Shown here one piece after another: positions 12,378 through 12,458 of a stretch of 12,458 bases of DNA (the stretch's first letter is position 1; every line of letters begins with the position of its first letter). The translations under genes were made by a program, and so were the position numbers. Origin of the DNA: Pectinatus sp. (GTDB lineage Bacteria > Bacillota > Negativicutes > Selenomonadales > Selenomonadaceae); the NCBI GenBank assembly GCA_020025075.1, contig JAHHSR010000045.1:1-12458 (forward strand), read 5' to 3'. Below the pieces are notes generated by a model. The model saw only the letters and a list, made by a program, of their open reading frames with translations. It was not told the origin of the DNA and searched no databases.

Positions 12378-12458
12378 TCATAATCCGCCAGAAGACTCCT
12401 TCATCTTAGGTGGGAGATGAATGGTGGCATCTTGTGCGGGCTCAATACCCGCACAAGA
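12378..12458 (-). other. Hairpin-rich 3' end of an upstream unit, possibly an IS200/IS605-type end
   Basis: An 11-bp perfect stem (12430-12440 with 12448-12458, loop CTCAATA) is followed on the minus strand by TTCATCT/AGATGAA (12400-12421) and then the terminator. One minus-strand frame stays open across the region and ends with TGA at 12378-12380, tail IHLPPKMKESSGGL. The arrangement of an open frame running into hairpins resembles the right ends of IS200/IS605 elements. The sequence is cut by the window edge, so neither the protein nor the element can be confirmed. Confidence 0.35.

Overview
This is a chromosomal housekeeping segment of a low-to-mid GC Bacillota. Gene order, frequent UUG starts and protein sequences suggest a Negativicutes-type anaerobe; this assignment is inference. 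All coding strands are minus except one gene (4352-5125) and the tail of a transposon gene at the left edge.

Right half, 12244 down to 5165 (minus strand): a complete nine-gene F1Fo ATP synthase operon in the order atpI-atpB-atpE-atpF-atpH-atpA-atpG-atpD-atpC. Fo is a (atpB), c (atpE) and b (atpF). F1 is delta, alpha, gamma, beta and epsilon. A promoter lies upstream of atpI, and a bidirectional terminator after atpC is shared with a convergent Lgt-like membrane protein gene. Most junctions are tight, but the atpE-atpF junction is a 183-nt spacer. It can fold into four hairpins closed by a fifth stem, lying exactly between a strong Shine-Dalgarno and the UUG start of atpF. A GC-rich hairpin also separates atpA from atpG. 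The c subunit carries a second acidic residue (D29) facing the essential E62, and the gamma subunit has an extra segment of roughly 40 residues.

Middle, 4351 down to 1562: a small DUF1858 redox-disulfide protein with its own promoter and terminator, then a beta-propeller 6-phosphogluconolactonase and glucose-6-phosphate dehydrogenase (zwf). The last two form an oxidative pentose-phosphate pair. The terminator ends only about 20 nt before the lactonase start codon, so that pair may depend on read-through.

Left part, 1561 down to 331: a strong sigma-70 promoter just after zwf drives rplM-rpsI (L13-S9) through a leader of about 265 nt, ending in a rho-independent terminator. The extreme left edge is the 3' end of an IS200/IS605-type tnpB with its right-end hairpin. 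The extreme right edge (minus strand) is a hairpin-rich sequence that may be another such element end.

The most interesting unexplained structure is the atpE-atpF spacer RNA. No CRISPR array, tRNA or rRNA was seen.
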